Part shown: positions 7,471-18,017 of the stretch, one piece after another
Layout: each line of letters starts with the position of its first letter
Position numbering within the stretch: position 1 is the stretch's first letter
NCBI RefSeq assembly: GCF_003314995.1
Contig: NZ_QNRH01000007.1
Span: 105,178-169,177, forward strand
Length of the DNA: 64,000 bases
Source: Pseudochrobactrum asaccharolyticum
GTDB taxonomy: Bacteria > Pseudomonadota > Alphaproteobacteria > Rhizobiales > Rhizobiaceae
Reading direction: 5' to 3'
Made by a program: the position numbers and the translations under genes
The notes under the pieces: model-generated
Seen by the model: the letters and a program-made list of their open reading frames with translations, nothing else
Databases searched by the model: none
What the model was told of the DNA's origin: nothing

Positions 7471-10188
7471 ATGGGGCTCGGAACTTACAAAAACAGTTTT
7501 AAAAATTGCACACGCAGAATGCTGTCTACGACATTCATACTGACTGCGGGTGTCAGCTTAGCAGGCATCAGCCCGAGCGCATTTGCACAAACACAGGCAC
7601 AAACCAGTTTCTCTGTGCCTGCCGGTTCACTTACACAAGCTCTGAACGTTTTCGGCAGGCAGTCCGGCTTGCAGATCACGTATCTGGCTTCGGTCGCTGC
7701 GGGTAAGACATCCAAAGGTGTTTCCGGAAATGTCAGCCGTGAACAGGCTTTATCCAGTATTTTGCAAGGCTCCGGCCTGACCTATTCTTTCCCAAATGCG
7801 ACCACCGTTGCAATCACTCAGCCAAATGAAGCCAGTAGTGGAGCAACTGCCGCAGATGGCTCGCTGGTGCTCAACACAATCACCATCAGCAGCGGTGGTG
7901 TTATCGGCAGTCATGATGATACCTATACCACCGCGGGTTCGGTCAGTTACGTTTCAGCGCAAGAAATAGAGCAGCGACGCGGCACATCGGCAGGCGACTT
8001 TATTGCAGGTATACCAGGCGTTCTGAGCGGTGATACCCGCAACTCCGGCGCTATTGATGTGAATATTCGCGGCTTGCAGGGGCAAGGCCGCGTTCCGGTG
8101 GTTATAGATGGCGCCACACAAGAGCAGACCGTCTATCGCGGTTATAATGGTGCACGCTCCGGCAGTTATGTTGATCCGGACTTCATTGGTGAAGTTTCCG
8201 TAGAAAAAGGCCCGAGTGCCGCCGCAGATGGTTCCGGTGCGATTGGTGGTGTTGTGCGTATGCGCACTCTGAACGCCGGCGATATTCTGCTACCTGATCG
8301 CCAGTTCGGTGTCCGTATACGCGGTGGCTTCAATACAAACAGCACCACACCACCGGATGTGCTGACACCAGGCGGCATGGCTGGTGGTTCCTATCAGGCC
8401 GGAAAACAACCGACCACCCGCGATGGCGGCAATATGGATCGCCCGGGTTTTTTTGATCCGACCGGCGGCAATGGCAGTATCGCTGCGGCTTTCACGACAG
8501 ACTATATTGATGTTGTGGGTGCCTATGCAAAGCGCAAAAACGGCAACTATTTTGCAGGTAAAAAAGGTGGCGGACAGCCTTATTTTGTTGACCGTACCAC
8601 AGATCCGGATTTCCCGAATATTGGCTATGAAGGACTTTCGCCTTGGAAGGGCGGAGAAGAAGTTCTCAATACGTCGATGGAAAATGAGTCTGTTCTTCTG
8701 AAAAGCAATATCCGGTTTGGCGATGATCACGCGCTTGAGCTCAGCTATATGAGCTATAGCAGCGAGTTCGGTGAAATTATGCCAACCCGGTTGGGCACAC
8801 ATACCAGTGCTATTGGCGGATTTCAGTCAGAGCCGGATACACTTGATCTTAAAACCTATAATGCCCGTTATAAATGGACACCGGATAACGATTTCATCAA
8901 TCTGAAAATTAACGCATTTCGTACGGATATGGATCACCGTGCCACAAATCTGCTGACAATGTTTGGTACAACCACGACATCCGTGCATTATGCACAGACA
9001 ATTCGTGATGGTATTACCGTATCGAATGAAAGCAAAATTGACTTTATTCCCGGTGAGTTCCGCCTGGAATATGGTGGTGGCTGGCAGCGTGAAACTGTGG
9101 GGCTGCCCAAGAATCTGGATGACCAGAAGTGGGTGATTGATCATTTAGAGTTTCCGCCACGTTCCGGTAAACGGACGGAGAAAAATCTGTTCGTTAACGG
9201 AACATGGGAAATTACACCACAATGGACCGCAACTGCGGGTCTGCGCTATTCGGATTTCCGCACCTCGGATGATAATTACAGCCTTCGCGCGAAGGGCAAC
9301 TGGCCGAATTTCTCCTATGATCTGATACCGGGGCAAGTAAGCCATGTGACGGGTAATGGCTGGTCAAAAAATGCTTCATTGAGCTGGGAGCCGATCACAG
9401 ATCTGCAACTTTATGGCCGTTATTCCGATACGATGCGTATGCCGAGTATTTTTGAAACACTTTCGGGGTTCTCGACGGCCTATTTGCCATTGGACATCAA
9501 ACCGGAACAGGCACGCACTTTCGAGCTAGGTGCCAATAAAACATTCGAAGACATCACCGGCAATGATGATCGTTTGAGATTGCACATAGCCTATTACAAT
9601 AATCACATTGATGATTATCTGACCCGCTCCAACATCATTTATAAAAATCCGGTTTTCGGTAATATTTGGGGTCTGGGAATGACCAATCTGGATTATGCCA
9701 AGATGACCGGTTTTGAGCTGAGTGCCGATTATCAGATCGGAAACCTCACCGCAAAACTGGGCTGGAACCATGCTATAACATCGCTGTTTTGCGCACATCC
9801 GGGCTCATTGTGGAAACAGGATGATCTTTGCAGCGAGGGCGGCTTTACCAATAGCTACGCTCTTCAGCATGTGCCGCCTAAAGATACGGTCTCGGCAGAG
9901 TTCGCTTATAAAATGCTGGAAGACCGCCTGACTTTGGGTACCCGTATTTCCTATTACTCCCATCGTTTTGCCGAAAGCAAAGCTGAAACCACATCGGAAA
10001 TCCAGCCGGGCAAATGGCGTCCGTATACGCTGGTGGATGTCTATGGCAGCTATGCATTCAATGAGGCGACAAGGCTTGATTTTGCGATCGATAACCTGAC
10101 TGACCAATATTATATGGATGCTCTGAATGCCTCGCTGATGCCGGCACCCGGCCGCACCTTCCGTATGAATATGACTGCTAAATTTTAA
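7471..10188 (+). CDS. TonB-dependent receptor with signalling domain, paralogue of the first
   Basis: This 905-residue receptor has the same order of parts as the 2693-5608 protein: signal peptide (cut after SAFAQ), STN domain, plug (NIRGLQGQGRVPVVIDGATQ), barrel and terminal Phe. The pair share many blocks (YRGY.GA, GNYFAGKKG, GGEEVLN, PAPGRTFR) and arose by module duplication. The STN domain implies cell-surface signalling. Ligand is probably heme or a related iron complex by family resemblance, which is an inference. ATG 7471 has GGAGAG 7 bases upstream; an in-frame TTG at 7453 is less likely. Confidence 0.87.
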   Translation: MGLGTYKNSFKNCTRRMLSTTFILTAGVSLAGISPSAFAQTQAQTSFSVPAGSLTQALNVFGRQSGLQITYLASVAAGKTSKGVSGNVSREQALSSILQGSGLTYSFPNATTVAITQPNEASSGATAADGSLVLNTITISSGGVIGSHDDTYTTAGSVSYVSAQEIEQRRGTSAGDFIAGIPGVLSGDTRNSGAIDVNIRGLQGQGRVPVVIDGATQEQTVYRGYNGARSGSYVDPDFIGEVSVEKGPSAAADGSGAIGGVVRMRTLNAGDILLPDRQFGVRIRGGFNTNSTTPPDVLTPGGMAGGSYQAGKQPTTRDGGNMDRPGFFDPTGGNGSIAAAFTTDYIDVVGAYAKRKNGNYFAGKKGGGQPYFVDRTTDPDFPNIGYEGLSPWKGGEEVLNTSMENESVLLKSNIRFGDDHALELSYMSYSSEFGEIMPTRLGTHTSAIGGFQSEPDTLDLKTYNARYKWTPDNDFINLKINAFRTDMDHRATNLLTMFGTTTTSVHYAQTIRDGITVSNESKIDFIPGEFRLEYGGGWQRETVGLPKNLDDQKWVIDHLEFPPRSGKRTEKNLFVNGTWEITPQWTATAGLRYSDFRTSDDNYSLRAKGNWPNFSYDLIPGQVSHVTGNGWSKNASLSWEPITDLQLYGRYSDTMRMPSIFETLSGFSTAYLPLDIKPEQARTFELGANKTFEDITGNDDRLRLHIAYYNNHIDDYLTRSNIIYKNPVFGNIWGLGMTNLDYAKMTGFELSADYQIGNLTAKLGWNHAITSLFCAHPGSLWKQDDLCSEGGFTNSYALQHVPPKDTVSAEFAYKMLEDRLTLGTRISYYSHRFAESKAETTSEIQPGKWRPYTLVDVYGSYAFNEATRLDFAIDNLTDQYYMDALNASLMPAPGRTFRMNMTAKF

Positions 10189-10194
10189 TATATA

Positions 10195-10227
10195 AACGGG
10201 GCGGTTTAACCGCCCCGTTATCAGTTT
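10195..10227. terminator. Convergent terminator
   Basis: AACGGGGCGG and CCGCCCCGTT form a perfect 10-bp stem with a 5-base loop. It lies between the receptor and the ABC ATPase gene that faces it, and can serve both strands. Confidence 0.85.
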
Positions 10228-10245
10228 TCATATGTTCTGAACTTG

Positions 10246-11921
<1,676 letters not shown>

Positions 11922-11925
<4 letters not shown>

Positions 11926-12803
11926 TTGTTCAACCTCGGATTAAGCTGGTCGCGGATCTGATCGCCAACGAGATTGATCGCCATGATAAGAATGATCAGT
12001 GCAATGCCCGGATAGATCGAAATCCAGTAGCGGCCGGACAGCAGATATTGGAAACCGTTGGAAATGAGCATGCCGAGGGATGGTTCTGTCGGCGGCAGGC
12101 CAACCCCCAAAAAGGACAGGGTTGCTTCCAGCGAAATTGCCGAGGCGACCTGTACTGTTGCCACAACAATCAGCGGCGGCATGGCATTGGGCAGAATATG
12201 ACGGGTCACAATGAACCAGCCACTCATTGGCACGGAAAGTGCGGCCTCCACATAGTCTTTATGGCGTTCAGCAGAGGCTGCACCATGAGCCGTACGCACA
12301 AAATAGGCATATTGCGAAAAGACCAGAGCGATAATCAGCTGGCTTTTGCCTTGTCCGAGAAGTGCTGCCACTACAAAGGCCAGCAGAATAGCCGGAAAGG
12401 AGAGCTGCAGGTCGATAACGCGCATGATGAAGGCTTCAAAGCGACCACCGACATAGGCTGCCGTCGAGCCGACCAATGCACCAATGGCAAAGGCAATCGC
12501 ACCGGCGAGCAGGCCCATTTCCAGTGAAATGCGCAAGCCGTAGAGGATGGCGGAGAAGAGATCGCGCCCCTGTCCGTCGGTTCCCAGAATATGGGTATAG
12601 CCGCTCTGACCGATATAGCCGGGTGCACGGCGTCCGTCTCGCAGCACAAGGCTGGAAAGATCATAAGGATCCTGCGGTGCAATCAGTGGTGCGAAGACGG
12701 CCAGCAAAATGATGAGCAGCACTATAAAAGCGGCAACCATCGGCACCGGATGGCGTTTGAATTCCGACCAGAATTGTAATGATCTGCTGTTGAGTAATGA
12801 CAT
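11922..12803 (-). CDS. Oligopeptide-type ABC permease (DppC-like)
   Basis: The 293-residue integral membrane protein has the N-terminal membrane helix and about five further helices usual for DppC/OppC. Its EAA loop (ERHKDYVEAALSVPMSGWF) contacts the ATPase. Its start overlaps the end of the DppB-like gene by one base and its end overlaps the ATPase gene by four, so the three are translationally coupled. It forms the pore together with the 12803-13777 product. Confidence 0.94.
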
Positions 12804-13777
12804 TATTTGCCACCTCCCTGACGCATGCGCGGATCAAGAACGGCATAGGACAGATCCACAATCAGATTAATCGTGATGAACAGCAGGGAAACCAGCATCA
12901 GATAGGCCACCATCACCGGACGGTCGAGTGAGGTGATACTGTCAATGATCAGCTTACCAAGACCCGGCCATGAATAAATTGTTTCGGTAACAACGGCAAA
13001 AGCAACGGTTGAGCCAAGCTCTAGACCAAAGACGGTCACAAGCGGAATGGAGATCAGGCGCAGCACATGGCGGCGCAGAATTGTGCGCTCGTTAATACCG
13101 GCGGCACGGGCAAATTTAATCGTGTCGGTCAGCATGATTTCACGCGTACCGGACGCAGCCAGACGGATCATCAGTGATAGTTTGAATAGCGACAGATTAA
13201 TGGCGGGCAATGCCAGATGATGAAGACCATCAAGCGTGAGGAAGCTGACAGGAACACCGAGCACGGAAATTGTGGCACCGCGTCCGCCCGCAGGCATAAT
13301 GCCAAGCTGCACAGCAAAGACCATAATCAGCATCAGTCCGATCCAGAACGTCGGAACGGAAAAGCCGAGAATAGACAGCGCCATAATGATTTTGGACGCC
13401 CAGCTGTCCGGTTTGTAACCGGCATAGATACCAAGCGGAATACCGATGAGGCTGGCCATGAACACAGCGGTCAGAGCCAGTTCGGCGGTTGCAGGCAAGC
13501 GCGATGCAATCAGCTCGGAGACGGGCATATTATAGACGAAGGATCGTCCCAAATCGCCATGAAGCAGATTGCTCATGAATTGCAGATATTGCTGCCATAC
13601 CGGCAGGTCCAGCCCGTATTGGGCGATAACCCTGTCACGGATTTCCTGTGTCGCATCCGGTGAGATCAGCACATCGACAGGATTGCCGATGACAAAGACC
13701 CCCATAAACACCAATAGCGACATGACAAGCATCACCAATGCTGCCTGCCATAAGCGTCTGACAATAAATGCAATCAT
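12803..13777 (-). CDS. Oligopeptide-type ABC permease (DppB-like)
   Basis: This 324-residue permease has six predicted membrane helices. It shows the DppB hallmarks: an N-terminal helix with FVIGNPVDVLISPDAT, the HLALPAINLSL segment and a conserved EAA-type loop (FARAAGINERTIL). It is the first transporter gene after the creatininase-family gene on the minus strand. A 107-base spacer with two hairpins separates them, and GGGGGAG lies just before the start. Confidence 0.94.
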   Translation of the reverse strand: MIAFIVRRLWQAALVMLVMSLLVFMGVFVIGNPVDVLISPDATQEIRDRVIAQYGLDLPVWQQYLQFMSNLLHGDLGRSFVYNMPVSELIASRLPATAELALTAVFMASLIGIPLGIYAGYKPDSWASKIIMALSILGFSVPTFWIGLMLIMVFAVQLGIMPAGGRGATISVLGVPVSFLTLDGLHHLALPAINLSLFKLSLMIRLAASGTREIMLTDTIKFARAAGINERTILRRHVLRLISIPLVTVFGLELGSTVAFAVVTETIYSWPGLGKLIIDSITSLDRPVMVAYLMLVSLLFITINLIVDLSYAVLDPRMRQGGGK

Positions 13778-13794
13778 CAGCTATGCTCCCCCAA

Positions 13795-13871
13795 AAGCGG
13801 ATAGTGGACAGTTTCCTCCCGCCGTATCCGCTTAATTATTTCTAATGCCGGACGGGATTTCTCCTGTCCGG
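13795..13871 (-). promoter_or_regulatory. Two tandem hairpins in the spacer between creatininase and DppB genes
   Basis: One stem pairs 13795-13803 with 13825-13833 (AAGCGGATA/TATCCGCTT). A second pairs 13848-13853 with 13866-13871 (CCGGAC/GTCCGG). In the minus-strand transcript they follow the creatininase stop codon and precede the DppB ribosome site. They could set relative expression by processing or attenuation. No T run makes either a clear terminator. Confidence 0.45.
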
Positions 13872-13884
13872 AAATTTATGATTA

Positions 13885-14592
13885 TCAGTGCCAGCCGTTT
13901 TCGAGTTCAAAGCGGGTTTCACGCACAGCAACATCCCAGATCGCGAGCATATCGGCATCCGGACGTTCAAAAAGACCGTGATAATTGCCTTCGCAGCTCT
14001 CTAACAGCGCACGTTTGCGACCGGCGTCAACGCGTGCCATGGCGCCGAAATCAATGCGCTCTACCGCGTGTTCCGGCTGCTGAACGTCTGCAAGACGTGT
14101 CCACGGAAAGTTCTCCATCCACGAGGCGTGCGAGGCGCGACTGTCAATTTCCAGTACCTTGCCCATGGTTTGTGGTGCGCGCCACCAATCGTGCATTTTG
14201 ACGCTGGCATCGCGGTTGCGGTTCAGCCACTCAGACACAACAGTACCGGCAGGTGCATTGCCGCCATGACCGTTGACGATCAGGATACGGCGGAAACCGG
14301 CGCGGTAGATGCTGTCGAGAATATCTTCAATCACGCCGATATAGGTGCGCAGGCTCAGGGATACTGTGCCCGGAAAATCGGCAAAGCTGGATGCAAGACC
14401 ATAAGGGAGCACAGGAAATACCGGCACGCCCAGCGGCTCTGCGGCATCCAGCGATACTTTTTCAGCCAAAATCATATCGGTGCCAAGGCTGATGCGGGCA
14501 TGTTGCTCAACGCTGCCGATCGGCAGGATGCAGCGGTCGTCCTGTTTGACGCGCTCTTCAACCTGTGCCCAGTGCATAGCGTTAATATGCAT
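13885..14592 (-). CDS. Creatininase-family amidohydrolase
   Basis: The 235-residue protein matches the creatininase/creatinine amidohydrolase family in size and motifs: LPIGSVEQH (Glu29, His31), LGTD (Asp39), FPGTVSLS and NGHGGN (His109). These give the metal ligands of a dinuclear amidase. Two family positions look altered: Ala follows EQH where Gly is usual, and the later HAG-type motif reads HASWME. Members open cyclic amides such as creatinine or act on formamide intermediates. The gene leads an operon with an oligopeptide-type importer, so the enzyme probably acts on an imported amide. The exact substrate is unknown. Confidence 0.85.
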   Translation of the reverse strand: MHINAMHWAQVEERVKQDDRCILPIGSVEQHARISLGTDMILAEKVSLDAAEPLGVPVFPVLPYGLASSFADFPGTVSLSLRTYIGVIEDILDSIYRAGFRRILIVNGHGGNAPAGTVVSEWLNRNRDASVKMHDWWRAPQTMGKVLEIDSRASHASWMENFPWTRLADVQQPEHAVERIDFGAMARVDAGRKRALLESCEGNYHGLFERPDADMLAIWDVAVRETRFELENGWH

Positions 14593-14679
14593 GTGAAATT
14601 CCTCTCATTTCAAATGTGTTCCCGAGTCTGCGCTCATGGGTTTCTGAAACTATTATCCATGAAAATATTTTACAAACAA

Positions 14680-14746
14680 GTTCCAATTGGAACAAAAATT
14701 ACGTTTGACATCCTTAAAACAAGCTATATCTTGTTCCAAATAGAAC
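14680..14746. promoter_or_regulatory. Paired operators between the divergent MarR and creatininase genes
   Basis: GTTCCAATTGGAAC (14680-14693) is a perfect 14-bp palindrome. GTTCCAAATAGAAC (14733-14746) is a second, slightly degenerate copy. Their centres are 53 bp apart, five helical turns, so two dimers could bind the same face. The position between divergent genes points to autoregulation by the MarR protein at 14778. A TTGACA at 14705-14710 lies between them. Confidence 0.7.
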
Positions 14747-14777
14747 TTAATCACTGAAATACCACAGGGGAGGGGTG

Positions 14778-15362
14778 ATGGAGGAACGTGTAGCAACCGC
14801 CCTTTTGGAAGGGCGCGCGGGGCGCAGTGAGGCGGCGGACAGCCGCATCAGCGAAAGCGATATTCTGCATACAAAATTATGGGAAAATCCATGCTGGTTG
14901 TCGTTTAGGATCAACTATCTGGCTCTGCATTACAACAATCCGATCTACGGGCTGATCGGTGCGGATCATGATCTGCTGCGGCCGGAATTTGTGGTGCTGT
15001 ATTCGCTGTTTCTGCGCGACCGCACGACATTGTCCGAAGTGGTTGCCGGTTCCGGCTTTCCAAAAAACACACTGAGCCGCGCCACTAAAAAACTGACGCG
15101 CCTGAAACTGGTGCAACGCGAAGGTGACAGCGACGACCTGCGCCGTGTTGTGCTGTGTCTGACTGATACTGGTCGCGCCATTGTCGAAGCGAAAATGACG
15201 CCGATGCTTGAGCGTGAACGCCTGATGCTGGAAACGCTTAGCCCTGCTGAGCGCATGATGCTTTCGGAACTGCTGACCAAACTGGTGATCGCCTCGCGGG
15301 AGTGGCCGGAAACAATTGCCTCCGATCTGCCGGAGCGTGATGAAGAGTTTGAACAAGACTAA
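14778..15362 (+). CDS. MarR-family regulator
   Basis: This 194-residue winged-helix protein has the MarR core at about 75-160: the recognition helix FPKNTLSRATKKLTRLKLV and the wing EGDSDDLRRVVLCLTDTG. It is longer at the N-terminus than most MarR proteins. It lies divergent from the creatininase/ABC operon and 22 bases before the binding protein gene. It most likely controls both through the two palindromes upstream. ATG 14778 follows a strong purine run (GGGGAGGGG); GTG 14775 is possible. Confidence 0.9.
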   Translation: MEERVATALLEGRAGRSEAADSRISESDILHTKLWENPCWLSFRINYLALHYNNPIYGLIGADHDLLRPEFVVLYSLFLRDRTTLSEVVAGSGFPKNTLSRATKKLTRLKLVQREGDSDDLRRVVLCLTDTGRAIVEAKMTPMLERERLMLETLSPAERMMLSELLTKLVIASREWPETIASDLPERDEEFEQD

Positions 15363-15384
15363 TAATGGGGACTGGACTATTCAC

Positions 15385-16962
15385 ATGAAAAAAACACTGC
15401 ATGCTTTAATGCTTGGCACAACATTGCTTTTTAGCGCCGGACAGGTTTTTGCTGCCGATCTGGTTATGGCAATTAAAGCCGGCCCTGCCTCGATGGACCC
15501 GCATTTTACGGCAACCGCCGCCAATGCCGAGGCAACAAAACATATTTTCGATACGCTGATCCGTTCCGGTAATAATCTGGAGCTTGAGCCGTCTCTGGCT
15601 GTCAGCTGGCAGGCGCTCAATGATACAACATGGGAATTTAAACTGCGCGAAGGCGTGAAATTCCATGACGGTTCGGATTTTACCGCGGAAGATGTGAAAT
15701 TCTCCATTGAGCGTATTCCGCATGTGACAGGGCCAAATCCGGCAACGATTTTTGTGCGCCGTGTTAAATCGGTCGAAGTTGTTGATCCGCTGACTGTGCG
15801 CGTGACAACAAATTCTGCTGCACCGACATTGCCGAATGATTTTATCCGTCTGTTTATCACTTCGCATAAAGCGGCTGCCGCCTATTCAACGCAGGAAACC
15901 GCTGCGGAAGGTTTCAATACCGGTAAAGCGACCATCGGCACCGGCCCTTATAAATTCGTTTCATGGGCACCGACACAGGATCTGGTTGTTGAGCGCTTTG
16001 ACGGTTACTGGGGCGGTGCACAGCCGTGGGATCGCGTTATCCGCAAGGAAATTCCGAACGATGCTGCCCGTGTTGCCCAGCTGAAGGCCGGTCAGGTTGA
16101 TGTTATTTCCAAAGTGCCAGCCTCGGATGTGCCTGTACTTGAACAGGATTCATCGCTGACAGTTGTGAAAAACGAGAGCATCTATATCAGCTATCTCGAA
16201 TTTGATTTCCGCGAAAAAAGCCCGATGGTATTCGCCAAGGATGGCAGCAAGCTGGATAAAAACCCGTTGCTTGATCCGCGTGTACGAGAAGCTTTTGATC
16301 TGGCAATTGACCGCGAGACCATTGTCGAATTTGCTCTGGAAGGCATGGCAGCCGTACCGACACAATTGGTGACCTCCAATATTTTCGGCTATGACAAGTC
16401 GCTGCAGGCACCGGAATTCAACGTAAAGCGTGCAAAAGAATTACTGGCAGAAGCCGGTTATCCGGATGGTTTCAAAATCACATTGAGCTATTCAAATGAC
16501 CGTATGCCGAATGAGCTGGGACCTACAGTCGCCCAGATGCTGGCCGCAATTGGCATTACGGCGGATGTAAACGGCGTTCCGGCGGCGGTGTTCAACCCTG
16601 CGAAAACGCGCGGCGAATATTCGCTCTATATGGCGAGCTGGGGCACATTGACCGGTGAGGCTAACTATATGCTGTCATCGCTGATGCACTCGAATGAACC
16701 GGCAAAATCGCTGGGTGCATTTAACGTGCGTGGCTATGCCAATCCGGAAATGGATAAGCTGATTGAAGATGCAGCGGCAGCGATGGATGCAGATGAGCGC
16801 CGCACATTGCTTGAAAAGGCGAATAATCTGGTGGCAACGGATCGTCCTGATTTGCCGCTGGCGATCCAGCTCAGTGCATGGGCTGTGAAGAAGGACAAGG
16901 TGGAGCTGACACCACGTGCTGATGAAGATACGCTGGCGATGAACATCAAGCCAGTGAAATAA
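15385..16962 (+). CDS. Oligopeptide-type ABC substrate-binding protein (family 5)
   Basis: The 525-residue periplasmic protein begins with a clear signal peptide (MKKTLHALMLGTTLL, cut after VFA). It follows the SBP_bac_5 pattern: LRDGVKFHDG-like (LREGVKFHDGSDFTAEDVKFS), GTGPYKFVSW and a C-terminal DLPLAIQLS segment. It should deliver ligand to the DppB/C/DF-like proteins encoded on the other strand, since no other set is present. Longer frames extend upstream into the MarR gene, but the signal peptide fixes ATG 15385. A strong terminator follows. Confidence 0.94.
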   Translation: MKKTLHALMLGTTLLFSAGQVFAADLVMAIKAGPASMDPHFTATAANAEATKHIFDTLIRSGNNLELEPSLAVSWQALNDTTWEFKLREGVKFHDGSDFTAEDVKFSIERIPHVTGPNPATIFVRRVKSVEVVDPLTVRVTTNSAAPTLPNDFIRLFITSHKAAAAYSTQETAAEGFNTGKATIGTGPYKFVSWAPTQDLVVERFDGYWGGAQPWDRVIRKEIPNDAARVAQLKAGQVDVISKVPASDVPVLEQDSSLTVVKNESIYISYLEFDFREKSPMVFAKDGSKLDKNPLLDPRVREAFDLAIDRETIVEFALEGMAAVPTQLVTSNIFGYDKSLQAPEFNVKRAKELLAEAGYPDGFKITLSYSNDRMPNELGPTVAQMLAAIGITADVNGVPAAVFNPAKTRGEYSLYMASWGTLTGEANYMLSSLMHSNEPAKSLGAFNVRGYANPEMDKLIEDAAAAMDADERRTLLEKANNLVATDRPDLPLAIQLSAWAVKKDKVELTPRADEDTLAMNIKPVK

Positions 16963-16967
16963 GAGAC

Positions 16968-16997
16968 AAATGGCCCGGTTCATCCGGGCCATTTTTT
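16968..16997 (+). terminator. Rho-independent terminator after binding protein gene
   Basis: AAATGGCCCGG and CCGGGCCATTT form an 11-bp stem with a 5-base loop, followed by T residues. It also lies just before the end of the convergent LysR gene. Confidence 0.9.
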
Positions 16998-17004
16998 GAC
17001 TGTC

Positions 17005-17925
17005 CTACAGGCGTCCCCAGTCGCAGTTTTTCAGATCATCCCTGATAAAATCGACAAAGGTTCTGATCAGAGGATTTTTATAACGGCTTTGGAAATACAT
17101 TGCATAAAGCGTGTGCAGGCTGGCCGCCTGATAATCGGGAAACAGAACTTCAATTTCGCCATTCTTGATATGTTTATCAGCCACATAAGTCGGCAGACAG
17201 GCAATGCCCTGATGAGCAAGCGTGAAATTCAATAAGGCCAGACTACTGTTACATTCCAGACTGGCATTAATTTTTATCTGCTCCACAGTGCCTTTATGCC
17301 AGTAGGTCCACGCACCGCCGTTTGTCATAGCCGGATAGACCAGCAATTGGTGGTTTTGCGGTTTGAGATCTTGTGGCTTTTGCGGGCGTCCGTGTTGCTC
17401 AAGATATTGCGGTGTCGCACAATAAACCCAGCGGATTTGGGTGAGCATTCTGGCTGCATAGGGGCCGTCAGTTGCATCCGTTATGCGCAAGGCAATATCA
17501 ATATTTTCCTCGCCAAGATTAACCAGCCGGTCATCCAGAGAAATGTGAATATTCACATCAGGATAGCGCTCTTTATAGCGGCTGATAATGCCAACGAGCT
17601 GTGAGCAGCCAAATGCAATCGAACAAGAGATATGGAGATCGCCTTTCGTCTGGCTGCGCAAATCTCCGACTTCATCCAGCGCATCCTCAACATCAGCAAG
17701 AATACGGGAGACACGCTGGAAAAACATTTTGCCGTGTGTTGTCAGCGTAACCGCGCGTGTTGTGCGCCGAACCAGCAAAACACCGAGTTGTTCTTCGAGC
17801 AGGGACAGGCTTTTGCTGACAGCAGAGGGTGTCATGCCCAGCTCGCGCGCTGCCGATGACAGACCGCCGGTTTCTGCAATTTTTGCCAGAACAATGAACT
17901 GGTTGAGCGAGGAAGTGAGTTTCAT
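17005..17925 (-). CDS. LysR-family regulator
   Basis: The 306-residue protein has the N-terminal LysR helix-turn-helix (LSSAARELGMTPSAVSKSLS, about 20-40), then a linker helix and the two-lobed ligand-binding domain of the CrgA/DsdC-like type. It is transcribed away from the C-S lyase / M20 / AbgT operon and is probably its activator or repressor. The 92-base gap between them holds an AATAG-N14-CTATT dyad. Confidence 0.9.
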   Translation of the reverse strand: MKLTSSLNQFIVLAKIAETGGLSSAARELGMTPSAVSKSLSLLEEQLGVLLVRRTTRAVTLTTHGKMFFQRVSRILADVEDALDEVGDLRSQTKGDLHISCSIAFGCSQLVGIISRYKERYPDVNIHISLDDRLVNLGEENIDIALRITDATDGPYAARMLTQIRWVYCATPQYLEQHGRPQKPQDLKPQNHQLLVYPAMTNGGAWTYWHKGTVEQIKINASLECNSSLALLNFTLAHQGIACLPTYVADKHIKNGEIEVLFPDYQAASLHTLYAMYFQSRYKNPLIRTFVDFIRDDLKNCDWGRL

Positions 17926-17942
17926 TTGTGAAAATTTATCAT

Positions 17943-17966
17943 AATAGCTTTGAAAAATGAACTATT
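17943..17966. promoter_or_regulatory. Inverted repeat between divergent LysR and C-S lyase genes
   Basis: AATAG (17943-17947) and CTATT (17962-17966) form an inverted repeat with a 14-base spacer. It sits in the only shared intergenic region of the divergent pair, which suits a LysR binding site. Evidence is position and symmetry only. Confidence 0.4.
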
Positions 17967-18017
17967 CTTCATAACTCTTTCTTGTTCTATCTTTGTCGTA
18001 TGTGAGAGGGAACAGAT

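Noticed and set aside
8290..8802. Minus-strand 170-codon frame inside the second receptor
   Set aside because: It is fully antisense to conserved receptor sequence and has no independent signals.
14068..14757. Plus-strand 229-codon frame over the creatininase gene
   Set aside because: It is antisense to the metal-binding motifs of the creatininase-family protein and is a chance frame.
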